Positions 36,332 to 44,805 of a DNA stretch of 64,000 bases are shown piece by piece (position 1 is the first letter of the stretch; every line of letters starts with the position of its first letter). The position numbers and the translations under genes were made by a program. The DNA is from Roseomonas nitratireducens (GTDB lineage: Bacteria; Pseudomonadota; Alphaproteobacteria; Acetobacterales; Acetobacteraceae): NCBI RefSeq assembly GCF_017813355.1, contig NZ_JAGIYZ010000003.1, positions 227,542-291,541 on the forward strand, given 5' to 3'. The notes below the pieces were generated by a model. That model was not told the origin of the DNA. It saw nothing but the letters and a program-made list of their open reading frames with translations, and did not search any database.

Positions 36332-36817
36332 ATGAGCGAGACCCGTACTCTGGCCGACCTCAAGGAACTCGTCGCCGGCACCCCGGCGGCGCCCGAGGCG
36401 GCGATCAAGCGCGAGCCGAAGCGCGACGCGCAGGGCCGTTCCTACGCCACCGGCCGCCGCAAGGACGCCGTGGCGCGCGTCTGGGTGAAGCCCGGCAAGG
36501 GCCAGATCCTGATCAACGACAAGCCGGCGGCGCGCTACTTCGCGCGGCCCGTGCTGCGCATGCTGATCACGCAGCCCTTCCTGGTGGCCGACCGCTACCA
36601 GCAGTTCGACGTCTACTGCTCGGTGGTCGGCGGCGGTCTCTCGGGCCAGGCCGGCGCGGTGCGCCACGGCATCTCCCGCGCGCTGACCAACTACGAGCCG
36701 GAACTGCGCGCCATCCTCAAGAAGGCGGGCTTCCTCACGCGCGACCCGCGCGTGGTCGAGCGCAAGAAGTACGGCCGGGCGAAGGCCCGACGTTCCTTCC
36801 AGTTCTCGAAGCGCTGA
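36332..36817 (+). CDS. rpsI: Ribosomal protein S9
   Basis: A 161-residue 30S protein. [38 protein letters not shown] and the C-terminal [17 protein letters not shown] are diagnostic; the terminal SKR reaches the ribosomal P site. The N-terminal extension of about 35 residues is common in alphaproteobacteria. A terminator hairpin follows. Confidence 0.98.
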   Translation: MSETRTLADLKELVAGTPAAPEAAIKREPKRDAQGRSYATGRRKDAVARVWVKPGKGQILINDKPAARYFARPVLRMLITQPFLVADRYQQFDVYCSVVGGGLSGQAGAVRHGISRALTNYEPELRAILKKAGFLTRDPRVVERKKYGRAKARRSFQFSKR

Positions 36818-36863
36818 GGTCCAGCGGACGGGCCTCGTGCCCGGCCGCATGGCTGGTTCGATC

Positions 36864-36899
36864 GGGGGGCGGGTCCGCAGGGGCCCGCCCCCCTTGCTT
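36864..36899 (+). terminator. Terminator after rplM-rpsI
   Basis: GGGGGGCGGG (36864-36873) pairs with CCCGCCCCCC (36884-36893); three more pairs (one G-T) close a GCAG loop. TTGCTTTT follows. Confidence 0.8.
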
Positions 36900-36950
36900 T
36901 TCCGGGTCCACATCGCCGCAAATGCCGCGGCGCAACGGAGGTCCATCCCG

Positions 36951-37916
36951 ATGGCCAGGACGCCCACCGTGTTCATCGACGGCGAGGCCGGCACGACCGG
37001 CCTGCAGATCCGCGAGCGGCTCGCCGCCAACCCGCATGTCGCGATCCGTTCGATCGACGCCGAGCGCCGCAAGGACCCCGAGGCGCGCCGCGCCCTGATG
37101 GCCGAGGTGGACCTCGTCATCCTCTGCCTGCCCGACGACGCGGCGAAGGAAAGCGCCGCGATGGCCGCCAGCCTTGGCGACATGGCGCCGAAGCTGCTCG
37201 ATGCCTCGACCGCCTATCGCGTCGATCCGGACTGGGTCTATGGCCTGCCGGAACTCACGCCCGGCCAGTCCGCGGCGATCGCCGCGGCCAGGCGCGTCTC
37301 CAACCCCGGCTGCTACCCGACGGGGGCGATCCTGCTGCTGCGCCCGCTGGTCGATGCGGGGATCCTGCCGCCGGACTATCCGGTCACGGTCAACGCCGTC
37401 TCGGGCTATTCGGGCGGCGGGAAATCCATGATCGCGGCCTATGAATCCCGCACGGCGCCGGATTTCGAGCTGTACGGGCTGGGGCTCGCGCACAAGCATG
37501 TGCCCGAGCTGCAGAAATACGCCGGCCTGACGCGGCGGCCGATCTTCGTTCCCTCCGTCGCCGACTACGCGCAGGGGATGATCGATTCCATCCCGTTGCA
37601 TCTCGACCTGCTGAAGGCCGGGTCCACGCCGGCGGGGATCGAGGCCGTGCTCGCCGCGCGCTACGCCGGCAGCGAGGTGGTGCGCGTGGTGCCGGCGGAA
37701 GCGGGCGGCAAGCTCGAACCGCAGGCGCTGAACGGCACCAACGCGATCGAGCTGCGCGTGCATGGCAACGAGAAGCTCGGCCAGGCGGTGCTGACGGCGC
37801 GCTTCGACAATCTCGGCAAGGGGGCGTCGGGTGCCGCGGTGCAGAACCTCGGGCTGATGCTCGGCATCCCGGTGAACGCCGACCTGCCTTCGGCCCGGCC
37901 CCAGGCCGCCGAGTGA
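36951..37916 (+). CDS. argC: N-acetyl-gamma-glutamyl-phosphate reductase (ArgC type 2)
   Basis: A 321-residue reductase of arginine biosynthesis. [18 protein letters not shown] is the NADP-binding start, and the catalytic Cys121 is in [20 protein letters not shown] and [11 protein letters not shown] are further family motifs. The length is that of the shorter type-2 group. CGGAGG precedes the ATG at 36951. Monocistronic between two hairpins. Confidence 0.95.
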   Translation: MARTPTVFIDGEAGTTGLQIRERLAANPHVAIRSIDAERRKDPEARRALMAEVDLVILCLPDDAAKESAAMAASLGDMAPKLLDASTAYRVDPDWVYGLPELTPGQSAAIAAARRVSNPGCYPTGAILLLRPLVDAGILPPDYPVTVNAVSGYSGGGKSMIAAYESRTAPDFELYGLGLAHKHVPELQKYAGLTRRPIFVPSVADYAQGMIDSIPLHLDLLKAGSTPAGIEAVLAARYAGSEVVRVVPAEAGGKLEPQALNGTNAIELRVHGNEKLGQAVLTARFDNLGKGASGAAVQNLGLMLGIPVNADLPSARPQAAE

Positions 37917-37923
37917 CATCGGT

Positions 37924-37952
37924 GGGCGGGGCGGCCTTCCGCCGTCCCGCCC
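37924..37952 (+). terminator. Hairpin after argC
   Basis: GGGCGGGGCGGC (37924-37935) and GCCGTCCCGCCC (37941-37952) pair over 12 bp with one G-T, loop CTTCC. There is no T-run, so termination is only likely. Confidence 0.45.
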
Positions 37953-37992
37953 GCCGGCGCAGGATGCGCCCTGACTTCCGGGAGGACCCGCC

Positions 37993-38544
37993 ATGGACAC
38001 GAACCAGACCCTCACCCTGCCGCCGCTCTATGTGTTCGAGGGCCACGTGCCGGTCGTCCACCCCGGCGCCTTCGTCGCCCCCACCGCCGCCGTCATCGGC
38101 CAGGTGACGATCGGGGAGGGATCGAACATCTGGTACCACTGCGTCCTGCGCGGTGACACGAACACCATCACCATCGGCGCGCGCACCAACATCCAGGACG
38201 GCACCATCGTCCATGTGAATGCCGGTCGGCAGTGCACGACGATCGGCGACGACGTGACGGTGGGCCATGCCGCCATCATCCACGCCTGCACGCTGATGGA
38301 CCGCGCCTTCGTGGGCATGGGCGCGACCGTGCTCGACGACGCGGTGATCGAGGCGGGCGGGGTGCTGGCCGCCGGCTCCGTCCTGCCGCCGGGCAAGCGG
38401 ATCGGCGCTCTCGAGCTCTGGATGGGCAACCCGGCCAAGCTCGTGCGGGTGCTCACGGCGGAACAGCGCGCCGGCTTCGACCGCACCGCGCCGCACTACG
38501 TGGAACTCGCCGGGCGGCATCGCCGCTCGCTCGCGGGGGGCTGA
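37993..38544 (+). CDS. Gamma-carbonic anhydrase-like hexapeptide protein
   Basis: A 183-residue left-handed beta-helix protein (trimer expected). Hexapeptide turns run from GAFVAPTAAVIGQVTIGEGS onward, and VHVN plus TVGHAAIIHAC contain the three metal-ligand histidines of the gamma-CA/PaaY/YrdA family. GGAGGA precedes the ATG. Carbonic anhydrase activity is likely but not certain. Confidence 0.88.
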   Translation: MDTNQTLTLPPLYVFEGHVPVVHPGAFVAPTAAVIGQVTIGEGSNIWYHCVLRGDTNTITIGARTNIQDGTIVHVNAGRQCTTIGDDVTVGHAAIIHACTLMDRAFVGMGATVLDDAVIEAGGVLAAGSVLPPGKRIGALELWMGNPAKLVRVLTAEQRAGFDRTAPHYVELAGRHRRSLAGG

Positions 38545-38596
38545 CGGCGGGCGCCGCCTCTGCCATAGCCCGTTCGTCTCCGGAACAGGGATGCGC

Positions 38597-40108
38597 ATGA
38601 CCGAGACCATCTCCCGCCTGCTCGCAGGCGGTGCCGCCGAGGCCGCGGCGATCCGCGGCACCAATGACCGCCCGACCCTGACCTATGGCGCGCTGCGCGA
38701 GCTGTGCCAGCGCACGGTCGGCACGCTGAACCGGCTCGGCATCGGCCGGGGCGACCGGGTCGCGATCGTGCTGCCGAACGGGCCGGAGATGGCGGCGGCC
38801 TTCCTCGCCATCGGCTGCGGCGCGACGACCGCGCCGCTCAACCCCGCCTACCGGGCGGAGGAATTCACCTTCTACCTGACCGACCTGCGCGCCAAGGCGC
38901 TGGTCGTGCTGCACGGCATGGCGACCGATGCGCGGGAAGTGGCGGCGCGCCTGTCCATCCCCGTGCTCGACCTGGTGCCCGGCGAGAAGGCCGGCGAGTT
39001 CACGCTCGAGGGCGGCGAGGCCGGCAACGCCGCGAAGCCCGGCATGGCCTGGCCCGAGGACGAGGCGCTGGTGCTGCACACGTCCGGCACCACGGCGCGG
39101 CCCAAGATCGTGCCGCTGACCCAGGCGAATATCTGCGCCTCCGCCCGCCACATCGGGCGGACGCTGGAACTCGCGCCGGATGATTCCTGCCTGAACATCA
39201 TGCCGCTGTTCCATATCCATGGGCTGATCGCGGCGGTGCTGTCCTCGGTCGCCGCCGGCGGCGCCGTCGTCTGCACGCCGGGCTTCGACGCGCTGCGCTT
39301 CTTCCGCTGGCTGGACGAGGAACGCCCGACCTGGTTCACCGCGGTGCCGACCATGCACCAGGCGATCCTCGGCCGCGCGGAACGCAATGCGGAGATCATC
39401 GCCCGCGCGCGGCTGCGCTTCCTCCGCTCCTCCTCCGCCTCGCTGCCCGGGCCGGTGATGCAGGACCTGGAACGCGTCTTCTCCGCGCCGCTGGTCGAGA
39501 GCTACGGGATGACCGAAGCCTCCCACCAGATGTGCTCCAACCCGCTCGCCGGGCCGCGCAAGCCTGGCTCGGTCGGCCTGCCGGCGGGGCCCGAGGTCGC
39601 CATCATGGGCGATGACGGCACCATCCTGCCGCAAGGCGAGATCGGCGAGATCGTGATCCGCGGCCCGAACGTCACCGCAGGCTACGAGGCGAACCCGGAG
39701 GCCAACGCGAAGTCCTTCACGCATGGCTGGTTCCGCACCGGCGACCAGGGCGCCTTCGACGAGGACGGCTTCCTGACCCTGACCGGGCGGCTCAAGGAAC
39801 TCATCAACCGCGGCGGGGAGAAGGTGAGCCCGCTCGAGGTCGATGGCGTGCTGTCCGGCCACCCGGCCGTCGCCCAGGCGCTGACCTTCGCCATCCCGCA
39901 CGCCAAGTTGGGCGAGGAAGTGGGTGCTGCCGTCGTGCTGCGCGAGGGCATGGACTGCACGGAGCGCGAGTTGCGCGAATTCGCCGCGCAGCACCTGGCC
40001 GACTTCAAGGTGCCGCGGAAGATCGTCTTCCTGCCGGAGATCCCGAAGGGCGCGACGGGCAAGCTGATGCGCATCGGGCTGGCCGAGAAGCTGGGGCTCA
40101 CGGCATGA
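38597..40108 (+). CDS. Acyl-CoA synthetase, oxalate-CoA ligase-like
   Basis: A 503-residue ANL-superfamily ligase. ATP motif LHTSGTTARPKIVPLT, SYGMTEASHQMCSNPL, the hinge GWFRTGDQGAFDEDGFL and the catalytic-Lys motif PKGATGKLMR are present. The SSSASLP and TEASHQMCSNPL segments resemble the AAE3/Pcs60 oxalyl-CoA synthetase group, so oxalate activation is a reasonable guess. In-frame ATGs at 38591 and 38597; the second fits the AGGG spacing better. Overlaps the next gene as ATGA. Confidence 0.85.
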   Translation: MTETISRLLAGGAAEAAAIRGTNDRPTLTYGALRELCQRTVGTLNRLGIGRGDRVAIVLPNGPEMAAAFLAIGCGATTAPLNPAYRAEEFTFYLTDLRAKALVVLHGMATDAREVAARLSIPVLDLVPGEKAGEFTLEGGEAGNAAKPGMAWPEDEALVLHTSGTTARPKIVPLTQANICASARHIGRTLELAPDDSCLNIMPLFHIHGLIAAVLSSVAAGGAVVCTPGFDALRFFRWLDEERPTWFTAVPTMHQAILGRAERNAEIIARARLRFLRSSSASLPGPVMQDLERVFSAPLVESYGMTEASHQMCSNPLAGPRKPGSVGLPAGPEVAIMGDDGTILPQGEIGEIVIRGPNVTAGYEANPEANAKSFTHGWFRTGDQGAFDEDGFLTLTGRLKELINRGGEKVSPLEVDGVLSGHPAVAQALTFAIPHAKLGEEVGAAVVLREGMDCTERELREFAAQHLADFKVPRKIVFLPEIPKGATGKLMRIGLAEKLGLTA

Positions 40109-41085
40109 AGCTCTGTGTCTTCGGGGCCGGCGCCATCGGCGGGCTGATGGCGGCGAAGCTCGCGCAGAAGGGCGATGCCGAGGTCACGGTCATCGCCCGC
40201 GGCCCGCACCTGGCCGCCATGCAGGCCAATGGCCTCCGGCTGCGCAGCGAGGGGCAGGAGATGGTCACCCGCCCGCGCTGCGTCGCCTCCGCGGCCGAGG
40301 CCGGGCCGCAGGACTACGTCCTCGTCACGCTCAAGGCCCATTCGCTGCCCGGCGCGGCCGAGCAGATGCAGCCGCTGATCGGACCGGACACCGCCATCGT
40401 CAGCGCCGTCAACGGCGTGCCCTGGTGGTACTTCCATGGCCTGGGTGGGCCGCATGAGGGGCGCGTGGTGGAAAGCGTCGATCCGGGCGGCGTCGTCTCC
40501 CGCCTGCTGCCGCCGGCGCGCGCCATCGGCTGCATCGTCTACCCGGCGGCCGAGGTGACCGAGCCCGGCGTCATCGAGCACACCTATGGCGACCGCTTCT
40601 CGCTGGGGGAGCCCGATGGCAGCCGCAGCCCGCGCGCCCAGAAGCTGAGCGAGGCGCTGATCGCCGCCGGCTTCAAGGCGCCGGTCCGCCCGCGCATCCG
40701 CGACGAATTGTGGGTGAAGCTCTGGGGCAACATGGCCTTCAACCCGATCTCGGCGCTGACGAGCGCGACGCTCGACGCGCTGATCGCCGATGACGGGCAG
40801 CGCGGCGTCGCCCGCGCCATGATGCTGGAAGGCCAGCGCGTGGCCGAGGCGCTCGGCGTCCGTTTCGCCATCGATGTCGACAAGCGCATCGCCGGCGCGG
40901 CCGAGGTGGGCGCGCACAGGACGTCCATGCTTCAGGACCTGGAACGGGGCCGGCCGATGGAGATCGAGGCGCTGCTCGGCGCCGTGGTCGAACTGGCCGA
41001 CCTGGTCGAGGAGCCCGCGCCCACCTGCCGGACCGTCCTGGCCCTTGTGCGCGCACGGGCGCGCGCGGCAGGCTGCCTCCCGTGA
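40105..41085 (+). CDS. Ketopantoate reductase family protein (PanE/ApbA)
   Basis: A 326-residue NADP reductase. CVFGAGAIGGLMAAKLA is the nucleotide motif; LVTLKAHSL, NGVPWWYF and the C-terminal KLWGNMAFNPISALT carry the PanE catalytic Lys/Asn/Ser pattern. HRTSMLQDLERGRPMEIEALLGAV is the family C-terminal signature. Start coupled to the acyl-CoA synthetase, so it may reduce a CoA-pathway oxo acid rather than ketopantoate. Confidence 0.85.
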   Translation: MKLCVFGAGAIGGLMAAKLAQKGDAEVTVIARGPHLAAMQANGLRLRSEGQEMVTRPRCVASAAEAGPQDYVLVTLKAHSLPGAAEQMQPLIGPDTAIVSAVNGVPWWYFHGLGGPHEGRVVESVDPGGVVSRLLPPARAIGCIVYPAAEVTEPGVIEHTYGDRFSLGEPDGSRSPRAQKLSEALIAAGFKAPVRPRIRDELWVKLWGNMAFNPISALTSATLDALIADDGQRGVARAMMLEGQRVAEALGVRFAIDVDKRIAGAAEVGAHRTSMLQDLERGRPMEIEALLGAVVELADLVEEPAPTCRTVLALVRARARAAGCLP

Positions 41086-41138
41086 ACGTGAGGCCGCGCG
41101 GGGTCGCGCGGCGAACGAGGGAGGGGCGGGAGGTGACG

Positions 41139-41726
41139 ATGCGCGACACCCTGGCCTGCCGGCGCGGGGCCATGCTCGGCGCCATGGCCCTGCTGGCCGG
41201 CTGCAACCTGCCGCAGCCGCCCGAGGCCCGGCTGCCCGCGCCGGGCGGCGGCGTGGTGCTGCTCGACCCGGCGCGCCACGCGATCTTCAACACGGCCCAC
41301 GCCTTCGCCGCCTCGGCACCCATGGCGGGGCGGCCCTGGGACACGGCGCAGGCGATCTCGGAACTCGAGTTCCTGACCGTCGAGCTGCGCTGGAACCTTC
41401 GCTGGACGGAGATGTCGCCGCTGGCCGTCATGGCCTTCGAGCAGGCGCGGCCGGAATGGCGCGGCGCGCTCGGCATCGCCGCCGATGCGCCGCCGCAGGC
41501 GGTGATCGACGCGCTGACGCGGGTGCGCATCGCCTATGCGATGCAGGACCAGGCGATGGCCGCGGCCGCGCTCGCGCCGCCGCTGTTCACGCCGGGCGGC
41601 GCCGCGGCGCTCGAGCGCCTCGGCGCCCTGCCGCGCCTGCCCATGACGGCGCGCGCGGCGCGCCTTGCCGAACAGGAGCTCTGGCGCATCCAGCGCGAGG
41701 GCAACAACAGTCAGGACTGGACGTGA
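41139..41726 (+). CDS. Lipoprotein of unknown function, paralogue A
   Basis: A 195-residue predicted lipoprotein; the lipobox is LLAGC near residue 20. The ATG at 41139 has an excellent GGGAGGTG upstream, preferred over a GTG at 41082 that overlaps panE. The body is helical and unrecognised. Its core (MSPLAV, RGALGIAADAP, ALAPPLFTPGGAAALERLGALPRLP) aligns with the next gene, so the two are tandem paralogues. The stop overlaps that gene's GTG start. Confidence 0.75.
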   Translation: MRDTLACRRGAMLGAMALLAGCNLPQPPEARLPAPGGGVVLLDPARHAIFNTAHAFAASAPMAGRPWDTAQAISELEFLTVELRWNLRWTEMSPLAVMAFEQARPEWRGALGIAADAPPQAVIDALTRVRIAYAMQDQAMAAAALAPPLFTPGGAAALERLGALPRLPMTARAARLAEQELWRIQREGNNSQDWT

Positions 41727-42352
41727 TCGCCCGACGCACGCTGCTGCTGCTGCCCTTGCTCGCCGCCTGCGAGGAGCTGCGCACGCCCCAGGCCGGCCTG
41801 ACCGGGGTTCTTGTCTCCACGCCGAGCGCGCAGGGCCCGCTGCGCGCCGCGGTGGAGGCCACGGCCGCCGCCTTCGACCGCGAAGGGCAGGGGCTGGACG
41901 GCCGGCCCGCCGAGGCCGCGCTGGCGCTGGCGCGGTTCGAGGCCCTGGCGATCGAGACGACGGACCGCAACGCCTTCCCGACGATGTCGCCCACCGTGCC
42001 GATCGCGATGCGCGTGGCGCGGGACGAGAATCGCGCCGCGCTCGGCGTCACGCAGAACGCGCCGGCGGCCGATGTCGTGCGGGCGCTGGCGCGCGCCGCC
42101 GAACGGCTGCGCGCGAACGACCCGCCCGGCGCCGCGGCCGCGCTCGACCGCCGCCTGTTCGAGCCGGGGGGCGAGGTGACGCGCGATCGTCTGGGCGCGC
42201 TCGGCCCCTTGCCGGCGGCGGCGCAGGCGAGCGCCGCGCTGGCGCGGGAAGTCCGCCGGCTCGACCTCGACCGGGGCTGGGCGGGTGCCGGAAATTGGTG
42301 GCAGACCGGCGAGCGCGGCACGATCACGGACGGGCTCGGCGCGGGCTTCTGA
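41723..42352 (+). CDS. Lipoprotein of unknown function, paralogue B
   Basis: A 209-residue predicted lipoprotein with lipobox LLAAC (Cys16). Core segments MSPTVP, RAALGVTQNAP, LDRRLFEPGGEVTRDRLGALGPLP match the preceding protein, showing a duplication. GTG start at 41723 overlaps the upstream stop (GTGA). The tail is GNWWQTGERGTITDGLGAGF. No domain known to me. Confidence 0.72.
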   Translation: MIARRTLLLLPLLAACEELRTPQAGLTGVLVSTPSAQGPLRAAVEATAAAFDREGQGLDGRPAEAALALARFEALAIETTDRNAFPTMSPTVPIAMRVARDENRAALGVTQNAPAADVVRALARAAERLRANDPPGAAAALDRRLFEPGGEVTRDRLGALGPLPAAAQASAALAREVRRLDLDRGWAGAGNWWQTGERGTITDGLGAGF

Positions 42353-42491
42353 CCCGCGCGGGCGTCCCGCGGATCAGGATCGGGCGCGCCAGTCATCGAA
42401 GCGGGGACCAAGCGCCCGTGGGCAGGCCGCGGCGCCCCAATGCGCCGGCCGGCCCGGAACAGCGCGATCGGGGCCTGATCGGCGGCCAAGG

Positions 42492-42598
42492 AAAAAGGGC
42501 GGCGAGCGCGAGCCATTGGATGGCTCATGCTCGCACGCCCCGTGGAACGGGCAGCAACCCCGTTCGGTACCCTGGAGGCGCGCCCGACAGGCGCGCCT
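42492..42598 (-). ncRNA. Three-hairpin structured element, candidate sRNA or structured 3' UTR
   Basis: Three stable hairpins lie in about 100 bases: AGGCGCGCC/GGCGCGCCT (42576-42584, 42590-42598), GAACGGG/CCCGTTC (42545-42551, 42559-42565), and a two-part stem GCGAGC..GCTCGC around GAGCCAT/ATGGCTC (42502-42534). On the minus strand the last is followed by CGCCCTTTTTCC, an intrinsic terminator. The rest of the 300-base gap 42353-42652 shows no gene. It is either a small RNA or the 3' end of the small lipoprotein transcript. Confidence 0.45.
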
Positions 42599-42652
42599 AG
42601 GCAAAGCCTTGAAGGCGCCGACGCGCGACGCGGAGGCGCCGCGCGGGCGTCC

Positions 42653-42826
42653 TCAGCCGCGCGCGGGCGGAACGCGGGCCGGCGGCGGGCTCACCTGGGC
42701 GGGGGCCGGCGGCGGCGGGGGCTCGGGCGCGCAGGCCGCGAGCAGCAGCAGCGGCGCCAGAATGACGAGCAGCGCGGTGTGACGGAGAAGCCCCGACCGG
42801 CCGTTGGACTTGGAAGCAGAACGCAT
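42653..42826 (-). CDS. Short Pro-rich lipoprotein
   Basis: A 57-residue predicted lipoprotein. The signal runs from MRSASKSNGRSGLLRH through a hydrophobic LVILAPLLLLAAC (lipobox LAAC), then only about 24 mature residues rich in Pro and Ala ending PPARG. In-frame ATGs further upstream exist (to 42877); 42824-42826 gives the best signal peptide, with GGAG nine bases before. The structured element lies 3' of it. Function unknown. Confidence 0.55.
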   Translation of the reverse strand: MRSASKSNGRSGLLRHTALLVILAPLLLLAACAPEPPPPPAPAQVSPPPARVPPARG

Positions 42827-42936
42827 CTCGTTGATCTCCATCGTTTGGCGCATGGACACTTTTTGATTGAACGGCAATGCTCATATCTCTGTCAAACGGC
42901 TCGCTGCCGGACACAGCGGGGGGATGAGGAGAAGTC

Positions 42937-44376
42937 GTGTCGCGCGCGCCGGAGTGTGGGATGAGACGAGGCGAACCGCGACCATGGACGTCCTGTCCGA
43001 CTCGGCTCTCGCGGCGCCGGACGCTGGCTGGCGGGGCCGCCCTGCTCGGCTCTGCCCTGGGACTCGGTGCCTGCGGCGGGCGATCGGAGCCGCGGGCGAA
43101 CCGCGGCGGCGCCGGGCCGAGGCCGGATGGCGAACTCGCCGGCCTGTTGGAGGGATCCGAGTCGCTGCAGGTCGGCGGGCAGTCGCTCGATGCCGACCTG
43201 CTGCGGCGTTTCTACGAGCGCCGAGGCTACCGGCCGGTCTGGACGGGGCTCGAGACGCAGGCGGAGGCCCTCGTCGCCAAGGTGCTGCGCGCGGCCGATC
43301 ACGGGCTTGATCCTGACCTGTTCCACGCCCCGCTGCTGCGGGGGATGGAGACCCTGCCCACGCTGCAGCGGGACCTGATCCTCACGAACGCGGTCCTGTC
43401 CTACGCCGCGGCGCTGGCGCATGGCGCCGTGCCCGCCGAGCGGCGGAAGGGGTTCGAGGCGCTGGCGCCGCGCCCGGTCGACGTGGTGGAGGTGCTGGAC
43501 GGTGCTCTCCTGCGCGAGGACCCGGTCGAGGAGATCGAAGCCCTGGCGCCGCAGACCCAGACCTACCTCGCGCTGCGGGCGATGATGCTGGCGCCGCGCC
43601 GGACCGAGGCGGCACCCGCGGCGCGCCCGAGGACGGCGGCAGCGGCCGCGGCTGCGGCGGCAGAGGCGGCGGCGCGCCTGCGCAGCCTGAAGGTCAACAT
43701 GGAGCGGGAGCGCTGGCTGCCGCGGCAGCTGCCGCCGGACCGCGTCTGGGTGAACATCCCGAACCAGCGGCTGGTGTTCTATCGCGGCGGGCGGCCGGTC
43801 TTCACGACGCGGGTCGTCGTTGGCGACGTCACGGAACGCAACCAGAGCCCGGAATTCGACGCGCTGATCGAGGCGGGATTCTTCAACCCGCCCTGGGTGG
43901 TCCCGCGGGACATCGTGGAGGCGGAGATCCTGCCGCGGATCGCCCGGGAGCCCGACTACCTGGCACGCAACAACATGGTCATGCGCCCGAATGGGGAGGT
44001 CGAGCAGATGCCCGGGCCGACCGCCGGGCTGGGCTATGTGCTGTTCGACATGCCGAACCGCTTCGACGTGTACCTGCACGATACGCCGGACCGGTTCATC
44101 TTCAGCCGCGGCAACCGGCAGATGAGCCGCGGCTGCATTCGCGTGGAGAATCCGCGCGAACTGGCTGCGCTGCTGATGCGGGAACCCATCGAGGTGATCG
44201 ACCGGAAGATCGCCCAGGGCGACACCGTCCGCACCCGCCTGCCGCGGCCGGTGCCCGTCTTCGTGACCTACCATACCGCCTTCCTCGACGACGACGGGAC
44301 GATCCAGTTCCGCCCGGATTTCTACGACCGGGACACCGGCCTGATGCGGCGCCTGCAGGGGGCGGTCGAGGCGTAG
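42937..44376 (+). CDS. L,D-transpeptidase (YcbB/LdtD-like)
   Basis: A 479-residue cell-envelope enzyme. The N-terminus has a twin-arginine-like RRRTLAGGAALLGSALGLGAC signal with possible lipidation. The middle includes the YcbB scaffold segment RRFYERRGYRPVWTG. The YkuD domain has VNIPNQRLVFYRGG, YLHDTPDRFIF and the catalytic MSRGCIRVENP. An Ala-rich stretch at about 225-245 is low complexity. The GTG at 42937 follows GAGGAGAAG; an ATG at 42961 is the alternative. Forms 3-3 crosslinks in peptidoglycan. Confidence 0.88.
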   Translation: MSRAPECGMRRGEPRPWTSCPTRLSRRRTLAGGAALLGSALGLGACGGRSEPRANRGGAGPRPDGELAGLLEGSESLQVGGQSLDADLLRRFYERRGYRPVWTGLETQAEALVAKVLRAADHGLDPDLFHAPLLRGMETLPTLQRDLILTNAVLSYAAALAHGAVPAERRKGFEALAPRPVDVVEVLDGALLREDPVEEIEALAPQTQTYLALRAMMLAPRRTEAAPAARPRTAAAAAAAAAEAAARLRSLKVNMERERWLPRQLPPDRVWVNIPNQRLVFYRGGRPVFTTRVVVGDVTERNQSPEFDALIEAGFFNPPWVVPRDIVEAEILPRIAREPDYLARNNMVMRPNGEVEQMPGPTAGLGYVLFDMPNRFDVYLHDTPDRFIFSRGNRQMSRGCIRVENPRELAALLMREPIEVIDRKIAQGDTVRTRLPRPVPVFVTYHTAFLDDDGTIQFRPDFYDRDTGLMRRLQGAVEA

Positions 44377-44672
44377 GGATGCGGCGCCGCGGCGTTGCGC
44401 TGCGGGGACGTTGCGGATGGCGTCGCCGGGCGTCGGCGAGCCGGGTTGGGCCTCGGATCGACCGATGCCGCCCATCAGCATTCGGGCGGTCGGCATCGGC
44501 GCCATGGCGTCTTGCGCGGTCGCGCCGACAGCGAGGCGCGCCCTTCCACCACATGAACGGCCACCCTGTGGGCCGTGGGCCTGCGGCGGCGAGCGTGATG
44601 CGCGCGGCGTGCTCCGATCGCGCGCCGAACTGCGCGGCGCCGCGGGCGAATGGTTCTCGGTTTCGTCGGAAG
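44377..44672. other. 296-base spacer before tRNA-Glu, one inverted repeat
   Basis: A 9-bp inverted repeat CCGATGCCG (44462-44470) and CGGCATCGG (44491-44499), with inner CCC/GGG pairing, may terminate the L,D-transpeptidase transcript, though no T-run follows. Short open frames here are GC-driven. Nothing else is seen. Confidence 0.4.
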
Positions 44673-44748
44673 TGGCGTCCCGTACGGGATTCGAACCCGT
44701 GCTGCCAACGTGAAAGGCTGGTGTCCTAGGCCTCTAGACGAACGGGAC
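44673..44748 (-). tRNA. tRNA-Glu (UUC)
   Basis: The minus strand reads GTCCCGT at the 5' end, pairing with ACGGGAC to make the 7-bp acceptor stem. The anticodon loop CTTTCAC (anticodon TTC) is closed by CCAGC/GTTGG, and the T arm is CGGGTTCGAATCCCG. Discriminator G and an encoded CCA (44673-44675) complete 76 bases. It is co-directional with recJ, 57 bases downstream of its stop. Confidence 0.97.
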
Positions 44749-44805
44749 TTGGCCGGGCGCCGGGTTACTGCCCAGGGCGCGGCTGGTCAATAGCCCCCGG
44801 CGCGG

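Noticed and set aside
42374..42604. 76-codon minus-strand frame in the gap after the lipoprotein pair
   Set aside because: It coincides with the hairpins and terminator and has no homologous pattern; the RNA explanation fits better.
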